From: Gemmatales bacterium
GTDB taxonomy: Bacteria > Planctomycetota > Planctomycetia > Gemmatales > Gemmataceae
Assembly: GCA_026004675.1 (NCBI GenBank)
Contig: BPJP01000001.1
Location: 992,001 to 1,056,000, forward strand
Direction: 5' to 3'
Length of the DNA stretch: 64,000 nt
Position numbers and translations under genes: made by a program. The notes under the pieces were generated by a model, which was not told the DNA's origin, searched no databases, and was given only the letters and a program-made list of their open reading frames with translations. This document shows positions 52,307-61,547 of this stretch, one piece after another. Numbering within the stretch: position 1 is the first letter of the stretch; each line of letters starts with the position of its first letter.

Positions 52307-52573
52307 CGCTACTTTCCTCTCTTTGTCAGAATGTGTGGACTCTTCCCCCCGGAGATAAGAGTATACACATTATTTGGAGAAAGACGAGTCAATAGAGTTC
52401 CCAAAAAAAATTTTTTAAGTGGCAGGCGTGCTGGCAACCGCACAAGGGGCAACCGGCGCAGTCAGCCTCGTCACGTCGCTTTCGAGTTTTCCCGAAATTT
52501 GCTTGTGGCAGAGGTGTTTTGCCTTAAAATAAACGCCAGCCCGCCCCAACTTCCTGCCAAAAAAGGTGTGACC
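52307..52573. other. Intergenic region between divergent genes
   Basis: 267 bases separate the NR-repeat gene and the cytochrome gene. A8T6 (52404-52417) would bend or stiffen the DNA and may serve as an UP-like element. No gene is supported. Confidence 0.4.
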
Positions 52574-55276
52574 ATGAGAGCCACGACATGGTTGACCGTT
52601 TGCTTGTTATTCGTGCCGTCGACCGCATGGGCCGGTCCCCAAAAGGTCGATTATGTCAAAGATATCAAGCCGATCCTCGCGGAAAAATGTTTTTCCTGTC
52701 ACGGAGCGTTGAAGCAACGTTCGCGACTGCGCATGGATGCAGCTCAGCTCTTGTTCAAGGGGGGCCGAGATGGCCCGCCAATCGTTCCGGGGAAGGCGGA
52801 CGAAAGCCTGCTGGTCAAGCGCGTGCTCGGCATCGATGGCCAATCGTTGATGCCTCCCGAGGGAGAAGGGGAAAAGATGTCTCACCAGCAGGTCGCCCTC
52901 TTGAAAGCCTGGATCAACCAGGGTGCCAATGCACCAGTGGAACCGGTCCCGCCCGATCCACGTGAACACTGGGCCTACAAGGTCCCCCAACGTCCGGCTA
53001 TTCCGCAGCTGCAAAACACCAGCTGGGTGCGGAATCCGATCGATGCCTTTCTGGCTGCCAAACACGAGGAACAGGGGTTGGCGCCTGCCGCACCGGCCAG
53101 CAAGGAAGTTCTTCTGCGCCGTGTCTATTTCGATCTGATCGGCTTGCCGCCAACGCGGGACGAACTGCACGCCTTTCTCGAAGACAAGTCCGACGATGCC
53201 TATGAAAAGGTGGTCGATCGGCTGCTGGCCAGCCAGCGTTACGGCGAACGTTGGGGGCGGCACTGGATGGATGTTTGGCGCTATAGCGACTGGTCGGGCT
53301 ATCGCAACGAAATTCGCAATAGTCAGCCTCACATTTGGCGCTGGCGCGACTGGATCATCGAGTCCCTGAATGGGGACAAAGGCTACGACCGCATGATCAT
53401 CGAAATGCTGGCTGGCGACGAGATAGCCCCCGAAGACCCATCGACCTTGCGGGCCACCGGCTACTTGGTTCGCAATTGGTACAAGTTCAACCGCAATTAC
53501 TGGCTCGACAATACGGTTGAACACACGATGAAGGCCTTTCTCGCCGTCACTATCAATTGCACCCGCTGTCACGAACACAAATATGATCCCATTTCACAGC
53601 GAGCCTATTATGAACTGCGGGCGATCTTCGAGCCGCACCAGGTTCGCACCGATCGCGTACCCGGACAATTGGATACTTCCAAAGACGGCTTGCCGAGAGC
53701 CTACGACGCAGACGCCAAGGCACCAACGTATCTGTATATTCGAGGCAATGAAAAACACCCTGACAAATCGCGATTGATGACTCCCGGCGTCCCCAGCGTC
53801 TTGGGAGGCGAATTGCAAATCGAACCGGTCGATCTGCCGTTGACCGCTTACTATCCGCATCTGAAAGACCACGTAGTGCACGATCTGCTCGAAGCTGCCG
53901 ACCGCGAAATACGACAGGCGAACCAAGAACTGGCCAAAGCCAAAGCGACGAGGGATCAGGCGGCGCAAAAAGCCAAGGCGGATCCCAAAGCCAGCCCGGA
54001 CCTCGAGTTGGCAGAGGAAGCGTGGTCGCTTGCCGAGAAAAAGGTAGCCATCGCCAAAGCGAAGCGTTCAGCCCTGTCGGCACGGATCGAAGCCGATCGC
54101 GCCAAATATGCGAACCAGCCATCGTTCAAGGAACTGGCTCTTTCGGCTGGAGCCGCTGAACGACAAGCCAGCCTCCTTCAAGCCGAATACGGTCTGCTGC
54201 AAGCGGAGGGGGCGCTTCGCAAAGCGCAGCGATCGGCCAAGGCAAACGACAAGAAATCGCAGGATGCTCTCGCCGCCGCGAAAAAAAACCTCGACGCAGC
54301 GCGAAAGAAATGGAAAGCCGCCCAGGATGCCATGAAGTCGCCTTCGCCGCAGTACACTCCTTTAGGCAAAGAGTATCCTCGGACCAGCACCGGGCGTCGG
54401 CTCGCGTTCGCACGCTGGCTGACCAACAGGAACAATCCGCTTACCGCGCGAGTGGCGGTCAACCACATCTGGCTTCGGCACTTCGGCGCTCCCATCGTTG
54501 AAAACGTTTTCGATTTTGGACTCCGAAGTCCCAAGCCACGTCATGCCCAGCTTCTCGACTGGTTGGCTGTCGAGTTCATGGAAAACGGCTGGAGCATGAA
54601 GCATCTTCACCGCTTGATGGTCACTTCCAACGCTTACCGGATGTCCTCCAATAGCCGAGCCGCTCCAGCTGCGAATCTCGTCAAAGATCCCGATAACCAC
54701 TATTTCTGGCGGATGAACAGCCGTCGCTTGGAAGCCGAGCTTGTTCGCGACAGCCTTCTTTATGTCGCAGGCAACCTCGACTTGACCATGGGTGGACCGG
54801 ACATCGACCACAACCTGGGAGAATCGTCCCGCAGGCGCAGTGTCTATTTTCGCCACGCTTACGAAAAGAAAATGAAGTTCCTGGAATTGTTCGACGTTGC
54901 CAGCGAAAACGAATGTTATCGCCGCTCTGAAAGCATTGTACCGCAGCAGGCATTGGCATTGGCCAACAGCACCTTGTCGCTGGAGCAATCCCGACTGCTC
55001 GCCCGAAAGCTCCACCCATCCGCCGTCAAAAGTCCGGAGTTCGTCATCCAGGCGTTCGAGCAGATTCTCGCACGCAAACCATCTGCTGAGGAATTGAAAA
55101 TCTGCACGGAGTTTCTTGCCAGGCAGCGGAAACTGTTGAGCGACAAGAGCAAACTGACGCCATCGCCCAATCCGCAGGCAAGCAAAATCGCGCCGGCATC
55201 GGATCCGATTTTGCGGGCGCGGGAAAACCTGGTTCACGTGTTGATGAACCATAATGATTTCGTGACGATCCGCTAA
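52574..55276 (+). CDS. PSCyt1/DUF1549/DUF1553 cytochrome-domain protein
   Basis: 900 residues with a signal peptide (1-20). A c-type haem site CFSCH is at 39-43 (PSCyt1), followed by DUF1549 (PSCyt2; about 150-350) with WGRHWMDVWRYSDWSGYR and CTRCHEHKYDPI. A long Ala/Lys-rich coiled coil (about 430-590) interrupts before DUF1553 (PSD1; about 610-870) with NHIWLRHFGAPIVENVFDFG. The family is nearly specific to planctomycetes and relatives, is exported, and is thought to process polysaccharides in pair with DUF1501. The DUF1501 gene follows by 63 bases. Confidence 0.9.
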   Translation: MRATTWLTVCLLFVPSTAWAGPQKVDYVKDIKPILAEKCFSCHGALKQRSRLRMDAAQLLFKGGRDGPPIVPGKADESLLVKRVLGIDGQSLMPPEGEGEKMSHQQVALLKAWINQGANAPVEPVPPDPREHWAYKVPQRPAIPQLQNTSWVRNPIDAFLAAKHEEQGLAPAAPASKEVLLRRVYFDLIGLPPTRDELHAFLEDKSDDAYEKVVDRLLASQRYGERWGRHWMDVWRYSDWSGYRNEIRNSQPHIWRWRDWIIESLNGDKGYDRMIIEMLAGDEIAPEDPSTLRATGYLVRNWYKFNRNYWLDNTVEHTMKAFLAVTINCTRCHEHKYDPISQRAYYELRAIFEPHQVRTDRVPGQLDTSKDGLPRAYDADAKAPTYLYIRGNEKHPDKSRLMTPGVPSVLGGELQIEPVDLPLTAYYPHLKDHVVHDLLEAADREIRQANQELAKAKATRDQAAQKAKADPKASPDLELAEEAWSLAEKKVAIAKAKRSALSARIEADRAKYANQPSFKELALSAGAAERQASLLQAEYGLLQAEGALRKAQRSAKANDKKSQDALAAAKKNLDAARKKWKAAQDAMKSPSPQYTPLGKEYPRTSTGRRLAFARWLTNRNNPLTARVAVNHIWLRHFGAPIVENVFDFGLRSPKPRHAQLLDWLAVEFMENGWSMKHLHRLMVTSNAYRMSSNSRAAPAANLVKDPDNHYFWRMNSRRLEAELVRDSLLYVAGNLDLTMGGPDIDHNLGESSRRRSVYFRHAYEKKMKFLELFDVASENECYRRSESIVPQQALALANSTLSLEQSRLLARKLHPSAVKSPEFVIQAFEQILARKPSAEELKICTEFLARQRKLLSDKSKLTPSPNPQASKIAPASDPILRARENLVHVLMNHNDFVTIR

Positions 55277-55339
55277 GGGGCCACCCCCTAAAACCAAGAG
55301 CGCATTGCCAGCTTCCGATCTTGCGATAAAGGATCAGCC

Positions 55340-56791
55340 ATGCATCCGGCATTGTTGAGAAGTCGTCGAGCATTTTTGGCAGACGTCGGAATGGGTTTCA
55401 CCGGCTTGGCGCTGGGAGCGATGCTCTATCGCGAAGGGATCGCCAAAGCGGCGCCGTCTCCATGGCAGCCTCCTACCGGACAGCCCCATTTCACTCCGAA
55501 AGCAAAAAGCGTGATCTGGTTTTTCATGATCGGCGGTGCCAGCCACCTCGAAACGTTCGATCCGAAACCAGCCGTCAGCAAATATGCCGGCAAGAGTATC
55601 AACGAAACACCGTTCAAAGAGGTACTCACTTCGCCTTATCTCGAAAATGAGCGCATCGTCGCTCCTGACGCCAACGGCCAAATTCGCACCAGGCTCTACC
55701 CACTGCAAGTCGGCTTCAAAAAACGAGGACAAAGCGGCATCGAAGTCAGTGACTGGCTGCCCAACATCGGCGATTGTATCGACGACATCGCCGTCATACG
55801 CTCCATGTGGACCGAAGACAGCAACCATGGAGCCCAACTACAATTCCACACCGGTCGCCACCGACTCGATGGCTATTTCCCGACAATCGGCGCCTGGGTG
55901 CACTACGGGCTGGGATCACTGAACGACAATCTGCCTCAGTTCATCGTGTTAGGCAGACCATTGGCCGACTGCTGCGGCGGCATGGAGGCGCACCGAGCCA
56001 ATTATCTCGGCCCGAAACACGACGGCGTGCCGCTGACCGTCGATCCGAAGAACCCGCTGCCTTTCGCTCTCCCGGAACGAAACGTCTATTTGGAAGAGCA
56101 GCAAGCGGAGTTCGGCTTGTTGAACCGACTGAATCGACTGTCCTCGGTCGAGTATCCTGCGGATGAAAAGATGCTGGCACGCATCAAATCGTATGAGTTG
56201 GCATTCCGCATGCAAACAGCCGTACCTGAAGTCTTTGATTTCCGCAACGAAGACAAGAAAACCCTCGACATGTATGGAAAGGGGACGTTTGCAAAAATCT
56301 GCCTGTCCGCTCGACGTCTGGTCGAACGCGGCGTCCGGTTCGTGCAGATCTATCACGGTTCCAACGGCGGTGCCGGCGGCTGGGATGCCCACAGCGGCTT
56401 GAAAAACAACCACACCAAAAACTGTGCCGAAATCGACCGACCCATTGCTGCGTTGCTCAAAGACCTCAAACAGCGAGGCTTGCTCGACGAGACCATCGTC
56501 GTCTGGGCCACGGAATTCGGCCGCACACCAGGTTCCCAGGGAGCGACCGGACGCGACCACCATCCGTATGGCTTTTCCGTTTGGATGGCCGGTGGCGGCA
56601 TCAAGGGAGGCATCGTCCACGGAGCCACTGATGAACTTGGCTTCCATGCCGTCGAGCATCGCCATTATGTGACCGACATCCACGCAACGATCTTGCACCA
56701 GCTCGGCCTGGACCCGCACCGCCTGGCGGTTCCCGGGCGCAAACGACTCGAAATGGAAATCGGCAAGCCCATCAAAGAAATCATCGCTTGA
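55340..56791 (+). CDS. DUF1501 protein, Tat-exported
   Basis: 483 residues with a twin-arginine-like N-terminus ([19 protein letters not shown]). DUF1501 is a sulfatase/alkaline-phosphatase-like fold; here the conserved parts are [51 protein letters not shown] and GRDHHPYGF, which carry likely metal-binding Asp and His. It is the usual partner of the DUF1549/DUF1553 protein, so both are probably exported and act together on surface or environmental sugars. Confidence 0.9.
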   Translation: MHPALLRSRRAFLADVGMGFTGLALGAMLYREGIAKAAPSPWQPPTGQPHFTPKAKSVIWFFMIGGASHLETFDPKPAVSKYAGKSINETPFKEVLTSPYLENERIVAPDANGQIRTRLYPLQVGFKKRGQSGIEVSDWLPNIGDCIDDIAVIRSMWTEDSNHGAQLQFHTGRHRLDGYFPTIGAWVHYGLGSLNDNLPQFIVLGRPLADCCGGMEAHRANYLGPKHDGVPLTVDPKNPLPFALPERNVYLEEQQAEFGLLNRLNRLSSVEYPADEKMLARIKSYELAFRMQTAVPEVFDFRNEDKKTLDMYGKGTFAKICLSARRLVERGVRFVQIYHGSNGGAGGWDAHSGLKNNHTKNCAEIDRPIAALLKDLKQRGLLDETIVVWATEFGRTPGSQGATGRDHHPYGFSVWMAGGGIKGGIVHGATDELGFHAVEHRHYVTDIHATILHQLGLDPHRLAVPGRKRLEMEIGKPIKEIIA

Positions 56792-56797
56792 GAAAAG

Positions 56798-56846
56798 AAA
56801 CGGGCCGTGCCGATCTCCTCGTCGCGAGACCGGCACTTGCCCGTTT
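56798..56846. terminator. Bidirectional terminator
   Basis: AAACGGGC (56798-56805) pairs with GCCCGTTT (56839-56846), and GTGCCG (56807-56812) with CGGCAC (56831-56836), between the convergent DUF1501 and SH3 genes. T-rich bases follow on the minus-strand side. Confidence 0.7.
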
Positions 56847-56860
56847 GGATGCGATGGCGA

Positions 56861-58051
56861 CTAGCGAATGAGCCGAACCTGCCGCACACGCATATAATTT
56901 GTTTTCAAATCGCCTCGGTACATCACCGGCCCCCACAGATCGACAAGGCGGTTGACGTATTGTTCGAGGTTGAGGTTCGACTCGGCGGTGACGTACAATC
57001 GCGGCATGCCGTTCGTCGATTCCAGCACGTAGGTCGGCTTGTTGTCGACAAAAAACGGCGCGCGGAGCAGCCTGCCTGGGCCGCTGGATTGCGGCTGGAT
57101 CGTGCTGACTGAAGGCTGCGAATAGCCAGCCGGCGGCGCCACTCCCGGTGCCGTCTGCTGCGTTTCCTGGCGATACGTGTATTGCGAGCGCTGGCCGATC
57201 GCCAGGCGATAATTTCCCTGTTGATACGTCGGCCGATTCGCCAACTGGGCCGGGTTGTACTCTGTCGATGCCCTCTTGGGCCGACCGGCACGATAGTTGG
57301 GAGGGGTCGATCCGGTCATTCCTCGACGCAAGAAATAGAGGCGATTGTAACAACGCATCGCCAGGTTGTGGTCCCTGGTCTTTCGAGCAAGCTCAAGGTA
57401 GCGGTCGGCGGCATCAGCGATCTGGCCCGCTTTCTCGGCGGCAACAGCAGCATCCCACATCTGCTGATCGTTATCCTTGACCGGCGACGCCGAACCAACC
57501 GGCACCGGTGCTTCCGCCGGTTCAGCCGATCCAAGCAAAGTGGGCGGCTCCTTGGTCGATTCCACCGCCTTTTTCACAGACGCTGCTGGGATGTAGCGAA
57601 CTTCTCCCGGGGTGGGAGCGATCGGCAGCCACTTGCCATCCGCCGCGGTTATTCCTTTGCTGTCCAACACGATGACTTGAACACCCCGTTTCAACTTCGA
57701 CTCCGATTCCACGGTCGGCTCCACGTTGACGACTTCGCTGCCGATGCGCACGGGAACATCGTCCGTCAACACAACGGCCGTCTTGGGACCGGTCAACTGG
57801 ACGAACCGCGAATTGATCCAACTAAAAGAGCCGGGGGGCGGCTTGATCGCTAGCCAATCCCCTTCTGCCGGACGAAGGACCTCGACGCGATCCCCTTTGC
57901 GAAGAATACCGGTTGGGTAAATTTTGTCGCTGTAGCTGGGCCGGCCGCGTACTTCGACTTCGTTCTCGATAATCACCGCTTCATACGGACCGGCAACAAG
58001 CGGGCAGACACATGCCATCAGGGCAAGTCCACTCAACAGTTCGAATCGCAT
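56861..58051 (-). CDS. Exported protein with SH3-like domains and TPR-like helices
   Basis: 396 residues with a signal peptide (1-20). Two bacterial SH3-like units follow (about 25-85: VEVRGRPSYSDKIYPTG, GDWLAIKPPPGSFSWINS; about 90-160: VPVRIGSEVVNVEP, GKWLPIAPTPGEVRYIP). A helical TPR-like segment (AAEKAGQIADAADRYLEL) comes at about 205-235, then a Gln/Pro/Tyr-rich linker and a final beta-rich domain. SH3-like units often bind peptidoglycan, so a cell-wall or surface location is likely. Function is unknown. Confidence 0.68.
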   Translation of the reverse strand: MRFELLSGLALMACVCPLVAGPYEAVIIENEVEVRGRPSYSDKIYPTGILRKGDRVEVLRPAEGDWLAIKPPPGSFSWINSRFVQLTGPKTAVVLTDDVPVRIGSEVVNVEPTVESESKLKRGVQVIVLDSKGITAADGKWLPIAPTPGEVRYIPAASVKKAVESTKEPPTLLGSAEPAEAPVPVGSASPVKDNDQQMWDAAVAAEKAGQIADAADRYLELARKTRDHNLAMRCYNRLYFLRRGMTGSTPPNYRAGRPKRASTEYNPAQLANRPTYQQGNYRLAIGQRSQYTYRQETQQTAPGVAPPAGYSQPSVSTIQPQSSGPGRLLRAPFFVDNKPTYVLESTNGMPRLYVTAESNLNLEQYVNRLVDLWGPVMYRGDLKTNYMRVRQVRLIR

Positions 58052-58383
58052 GGTTTATCTCCTCGAGCGGGGCGCGGCCGGTGCGCCCGGTGAGCTTTCG
58101 CAAAGCATTGTCGTTCACTCTTTTCATCGGTTCGAAAGGCATCGCCAAGTGAAGCCCCCGCAGCAACTTCGGCGCGCGATTGCCCGTGATCGTGTCGGCC
58201 GTACAGTCAGCGGTGCTTATACCGAACAGCCAGACTGACGCAAGTCCAGGCAACTCTGAAACTGGGCAAACATTGCCTTTTGGCAAAACCCCGCCGACCA
58301 GGCAAACGATGCCGGTTTGCGCCACCACGACAGCGAGGAAGAGGGCCTCGAGCAAACATCCAGGCTGTCCGTTCCCCGTCGCT

Positions 58384-58423
58384 CCAGCGAGCGTCGCGGC
58401 GTTAGCGCGACCAGCGAGCGTCG
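58384..58423. repeat. Short direct repeat CCAGCGAGCGTCG, two copies
   Basis: Copies at 58384-58396 and 58411-58423, 27 bases apart. The flanking GCGCGAC-CAGCGAGC resembles bases 24521-24536. Confidence 0.6.
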
Positions 58424-58615
58424 TTTGTAAAAGAAGATATAGACAGGATGGTATCGTGTGTTGACAACGGAGAACGCCACGAAGGCGAGAAGATCAGCGA
58501 TTTGGTGAGAGAGCAAGACGCATCCAATGCTCGGTGGCGGTGCCTCGAATCAGTTGGCGTTTCGCACAGTCTGGGAGCAGAAACCGTAAGCCCACCTTGT
58601 TGATGAGGGGTTGAC

Positions 58616-58646
58616 TAAAAAAGCGGTGGGCGAGAAACCCACCGCT
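58616..58646 (-). terminator. Intrinsic terminator of the DUF11 gene
   Basis: On the minus strand AGCGGTGGG pairs with CCCACCGCT (58638-58646 with 58622-58630) and is followed by six T. Confidence 0.85.
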
Positions 58647-58692
58647 CGATCTTCGACACTAGGCGCCACGACAAGAAACGTGGTCCCATCGT

Positions 58693-60318
58693 TTAGTCGG
58701 CGTAAATCCTCGTCGCTTCCTGTTCGATGACCGGTTGCACCAGGCCTTTGCTGGTCACCTGAGTGGTGAAGCGGATCGAGCCAGGAGCGATGGCTTTGAC
58801 GTTGACGCGGAAGATGGCGTCGGCACGAGGTGCGAGTTTGGGCAGCGGCTCGAAGATGATGTCCTTGCCCTGTTTGTGGTAGCGGGCCGGACCCTGTGCC
58901 GACTTGAATTCCATTTCATCGGGAATGTGGCAGACCAGCTTGATCTCGGATTCCGAAGCGGAACCGGTGTTCGTAATGCGAATCTCATAGGAGGTTTCCG
59001 AGTTGGCCTCGATGGGGTCGGCTGTGTCGACCACTTCGAGAAGGATAGCGGACAACCCCTTGACCGTGGTGATGGTTTCTTTTTCGTCATGCAGACCACG
59101 GGCGGCTTTGGCCGAGACCCGGTGGATGTGCTCGCCTGGGTTGATGGCGATGACGTTCAGCTCGACTTCCTTGGACTGGCCGGGGCCGATTTCGCCCAGG
59201 AACCAGGTGACCGTTCGGGTGGAGAAATCATGCCGACCGCCGTGGCTGGCCGAAGTGAACTTGAAGCCCAGCGGAATCACGTCCGTGATGCTGACGTTGG
59301 TTGCCGAGGCGTCTCCTGGATTGGTCACGCGAAAGACATACGTGGCCGGACGATCGAGATAACGCAGCTTGGGTGCCTTGACAATGTCGAGTTCGATTCG
59401 CGGCATGATGACGTTGACGCCGACGCGGTCTTCGGAGCGGAGGGCTTCCGATTCGGCGACCGCATGGCAGAATTGCGGACCGCCAGCCTTGGTCGCGCAG
59501 ATCAACTGGACGCTGCGCGATTCGCCAGGGGCCAGGTTGCCGATCTCGAAGTCGATGATTCGACCTTTGACGTGCTCCAGGCCTTCGCTGAGTTCGACGT
59601 GGATGCGGACCTGATCCGCGGGTCCATCTCCGGGATTCGTTACCGTCAGGACGAAGGTAGCGGCATCGCCAACCATAACGCGGTCCGGTGCCTGGGCCTT
59701 GAGGACGAGCTGCGGCTCGGTGACCTTCATGACCATGCCGGAAGCACCAGTGAACGTGACCCATGCCTGGCAACGAGCGTCGCCTTTGCCTTCGGGAAGC
59801 AAACGGAGTTGCAGGTTGCGTTCCTGCTTGGGCATCATCGTTCCCAGTTCCCACATCAGAACGTTCCCCTCGGCGATCGCTTTGGGCTGAGTGGCACTGA
59901 CCGACATGCCGTTGGGGATGCGCACGCGGACCATGACCTGCTGTACCGGAATGTTGCAAACATTGCGGACGGCGATAGTATAGTCGGCAGCGCGACCGAG
60001 CTTGGCCACCGGCGGCCCGATCCATTCGAGGCTGACGGCCGGTTCTTGCCGACCCGTGGGAATCTCTGGCGTTGGTCCGGGAACGAATTCTTGTTCTTCA
60101 TAGTTCGCGCGGTGGGGCGCCTGCACGTTTTGGGCAGCCTGCATGTTCGGGCTGGTGGCCGGGTTCACAGCAGGCAACGAGGTCGGCGCTGGTTGGACCA
60201 CCTCGCTTACTGGCTGGTCGATGCTGGGCGGCAGCTGTCCGCTTGACTGGGCCCAGGCCAAGGCAGCCAGGGCCAAGCCGAGCACAGCCAAGCCGGCTAC
60301 ATAGCGCATTCCACTCAT
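58693..60318 (-). CDS. Exported DUF11-repeat protein
   Basis: 541 residues with a signal peptide (about 1-22). After a Pro-rich linker come about four immunoglobulin-like DUF11 repeats, each with the pattern Y.I.V.N.G and a following VRVRIP or VTDVIP turn: RAADYTIAVRNV, DAATFVLTVTNPGDGPA, RPATYVFRVTNPGDASA and SETSYEIRITNTGSASE. Such repeats build long surface fibres or layers. Start at 60318 is set by GGGAGGAAAGAGG; the longer frame has none. A strong terminator follows. Confidence 0.85.
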   Translation of the reverse strand: MSGMRYVAGLAVLGLALAALAWAQSSGQLPPSIDQPVSEVVQPAPTSLPAVNPATSPNMQAAQNVQAPHRANYEEQEFVPGPTPEIPTGRQEPAVSLEWIGPPVAKLGRAADYTIAVRNVCNIPVQQVMVRVRIPNGMSVSATQPKAIAEGNVLMWELGTMMPKQERNLQLRLLPEGKGDARCQAWVTFTGASGMVMKVTEPQLVLKAQAPDRVMVGDAATFVLTVTNPGDGPADQVRIHVELSEGLEHVKGRIIDFEIGNLAPGESRSVQLICATKAGGPQFCHAVAESEALRSEDRVGVNVIMPRIELDIVKAPKLRYLDRPATYVFRVTNPGDASATNVSITDVIPLGFKFTSASHGGRHDFSTRTVTWFLGEIGPGQSKEVELNVIAINPGEHIHRVSAKAARGLHDEKETITTVKGLSAILLEVVDTADPIEANSETSYEIRITNTGSASESEIKLVCHIPDEMEFKSAQGPARYHKQGKDIIFEPLPKLAPRADAIFRVNVKAIAPGSIRFTTQVTSKGLVQPVIEQEATRIYAD

Positions 60319-60345
60319 CCTCTTTCCTCCCCCATTCTCTTGCAA

Positions 60346-60792
60346 ATGGTTTCGAATTCCCCCATTCTTTTTTCACTCCATGCCTTGGCGCTTGCGGTCC
60401 TTTCGCCAAGGGAGCGGCACTATAGCCTGGGCATCCTTCGGGTCAAGACGGATTTTTGTCAAGAAACTGAACAGTTTTCCAAAAATACTTGCTCACCTCC
60501 TTATTGGCCGCCCCAGCGAAAAAGGAACCAGCACACTTTCTGGCGATCGGCGGCCGTGCGACCACAAGAGTCGGATATTCTCAAAGTCTGTCACCATGAC
60601 CTCCTTTTTCGTTTTTGCCGATCTTGTGCTTCAAAGGGCGCAACGCCAAACACGAATCGCCAGCGAACCCACCGACGACGCTTCCCGCTTGACCAATTCA
60701 CGGATATAAATTAACGTTCGCTTCGCCTGTCACGGAACGATCCAGTCCAGATCGGCCCGAATCGCAGAAAGAGACAGATTGGAGAAGGCAAA
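60346..60792. other. 447-base gap between divergent genes, nothing seen
   Basis: Open frames on the plus strand have no motif and lie outside normal codon use. No clear promoter pair was found for either neighbour. Confidence 0.45.
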
Positions 60793-61518
60793 ATGCGAAA
60801 CCTTGGCAAGATACTGACGGCTTGGTTGGTATTTACGGCAGCTGCCCAGGCTCAGCCTGCCCAAGAGAAACTCGACCGGCTGTTGCAGCAATGGGAAGCG
60901 AAGATGACCGCCGTGCAGACGCTTAAAGCACGCTGCATCCGCACCACCGTCGATAAAGTCTTCGAAACCACCGACGTGTATGAAGGCGAAGCCCTTTACA
61001 TGAAACCCAATATGGCCTCGTTGGAAATGTACAAACGCAACAAGCCCAGCATCTATGAAAAGTACATCTGTACGGGCACCTATCTTTATGAGTTTGTACC
61101 GGCGAACAAAGTGATTCGCGTCCACACCTTGCCACAGGGACAGGCCAACAATTTCTTGTCTTTCTTTTTCGGCATGAAGGCCCAGGATGCCAAACAGCGG
61201 TACAACCTTCGTCTGTCGAAAGAAGACGATTGGTACTATTACATCGAGATCACACCACGCTTGCCGGAGGACAAGGTAGACTTCCAGCGTGCCCGACTGG
61301 TATTGAACAAAAACACGTTTCTACCCCGCGAATTATGGTTCATGCAGCCGAACAAAAACGAAGTCAAATGGGATTTGCCAAACGTGCAAAGCGGCATTCC
61401 CCTCAATCGGTCGCAATTCGCGCCTCCAGCAAACAGCGGCTGGAAGCTGGAGCGGGTGCCGCAGGTACGCGCCACCCGACAAAATGTTCCACCGCGCGTC
61501 ATCCGGCCCAACCGTTGA
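60793..61518 (+). CDS. TIGR03009-type exported protein (LolA-like)
   Basis: 241 residues with a signal peptide (about 1-21). The mature part is a half-barrel like LolA/outer-membrane lipoprotein carriers: LLQQWEAKMTAVQTLKARC, VYEGEALYMKPNMASLEMY, and FFFGMKAQDAKQRYNLRLSK. It matches the planctomycete family TIGR03009 as I remember it. These proteins probably carry a hydrophobic molecule across the periplasm; the cargo is unknown. GGAGAAGG lies just before the ATG. Confidence 0.78.
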   Translation: MRNLGKILTAWLVFTAAAQAQPAQEKLDRLLQQWEAKMTAVQTLKARCIRTTVDKVFETTDVYEGEALYMKPNMASLEMYKRNKPSIYEKYICTGTYLYEFVPANKVIRVHTLPQGQANNFLSFFFGMKAQDAKQRYNLRLSKEDDWYYYIEITPRLPEDKVDFQRARLVLNKNTFLPRELWFMQPNKNEVKWDLPNVQSGIPLNRSQFAPPANSGWKLERVPQVRATRQNVPPRVIRPNR

Positions 61519-61547
61519 GCCGATCGAAAAACGGGAAGCGGAGCCGA

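Larger units (their letters stand above)
58052..58692. other. 641-base gap without a supported gene
   Basis: Open frames on both strands lack recognisable motifs or a ribosome-binding site. It holds a short direct repeat (58384-58423) and the terminator of the DUF11 gene (58616-58646). Confidence 0.5.

Noticed and set aside
52091-52573. Upstream extension of the cytochrome gene by 161 codons
   Set aside because: It runs through the start of the divergent NR-repeat gene and lacks sense; the signal peptide starts at 52574.
58217-58516. Minus-strand open frame of 99 codons in the gap before the DUF11 gene
   Set aside because: No ribosome-binding site, no domain, irregular composition, and it covers the short direct repeat.
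60340-60714. Plus-strand open frames upstream of the TIGR03009-type gene
   Set aside because: They overlap the DUF11 gene start on the other strand and show no motif or coding bias.
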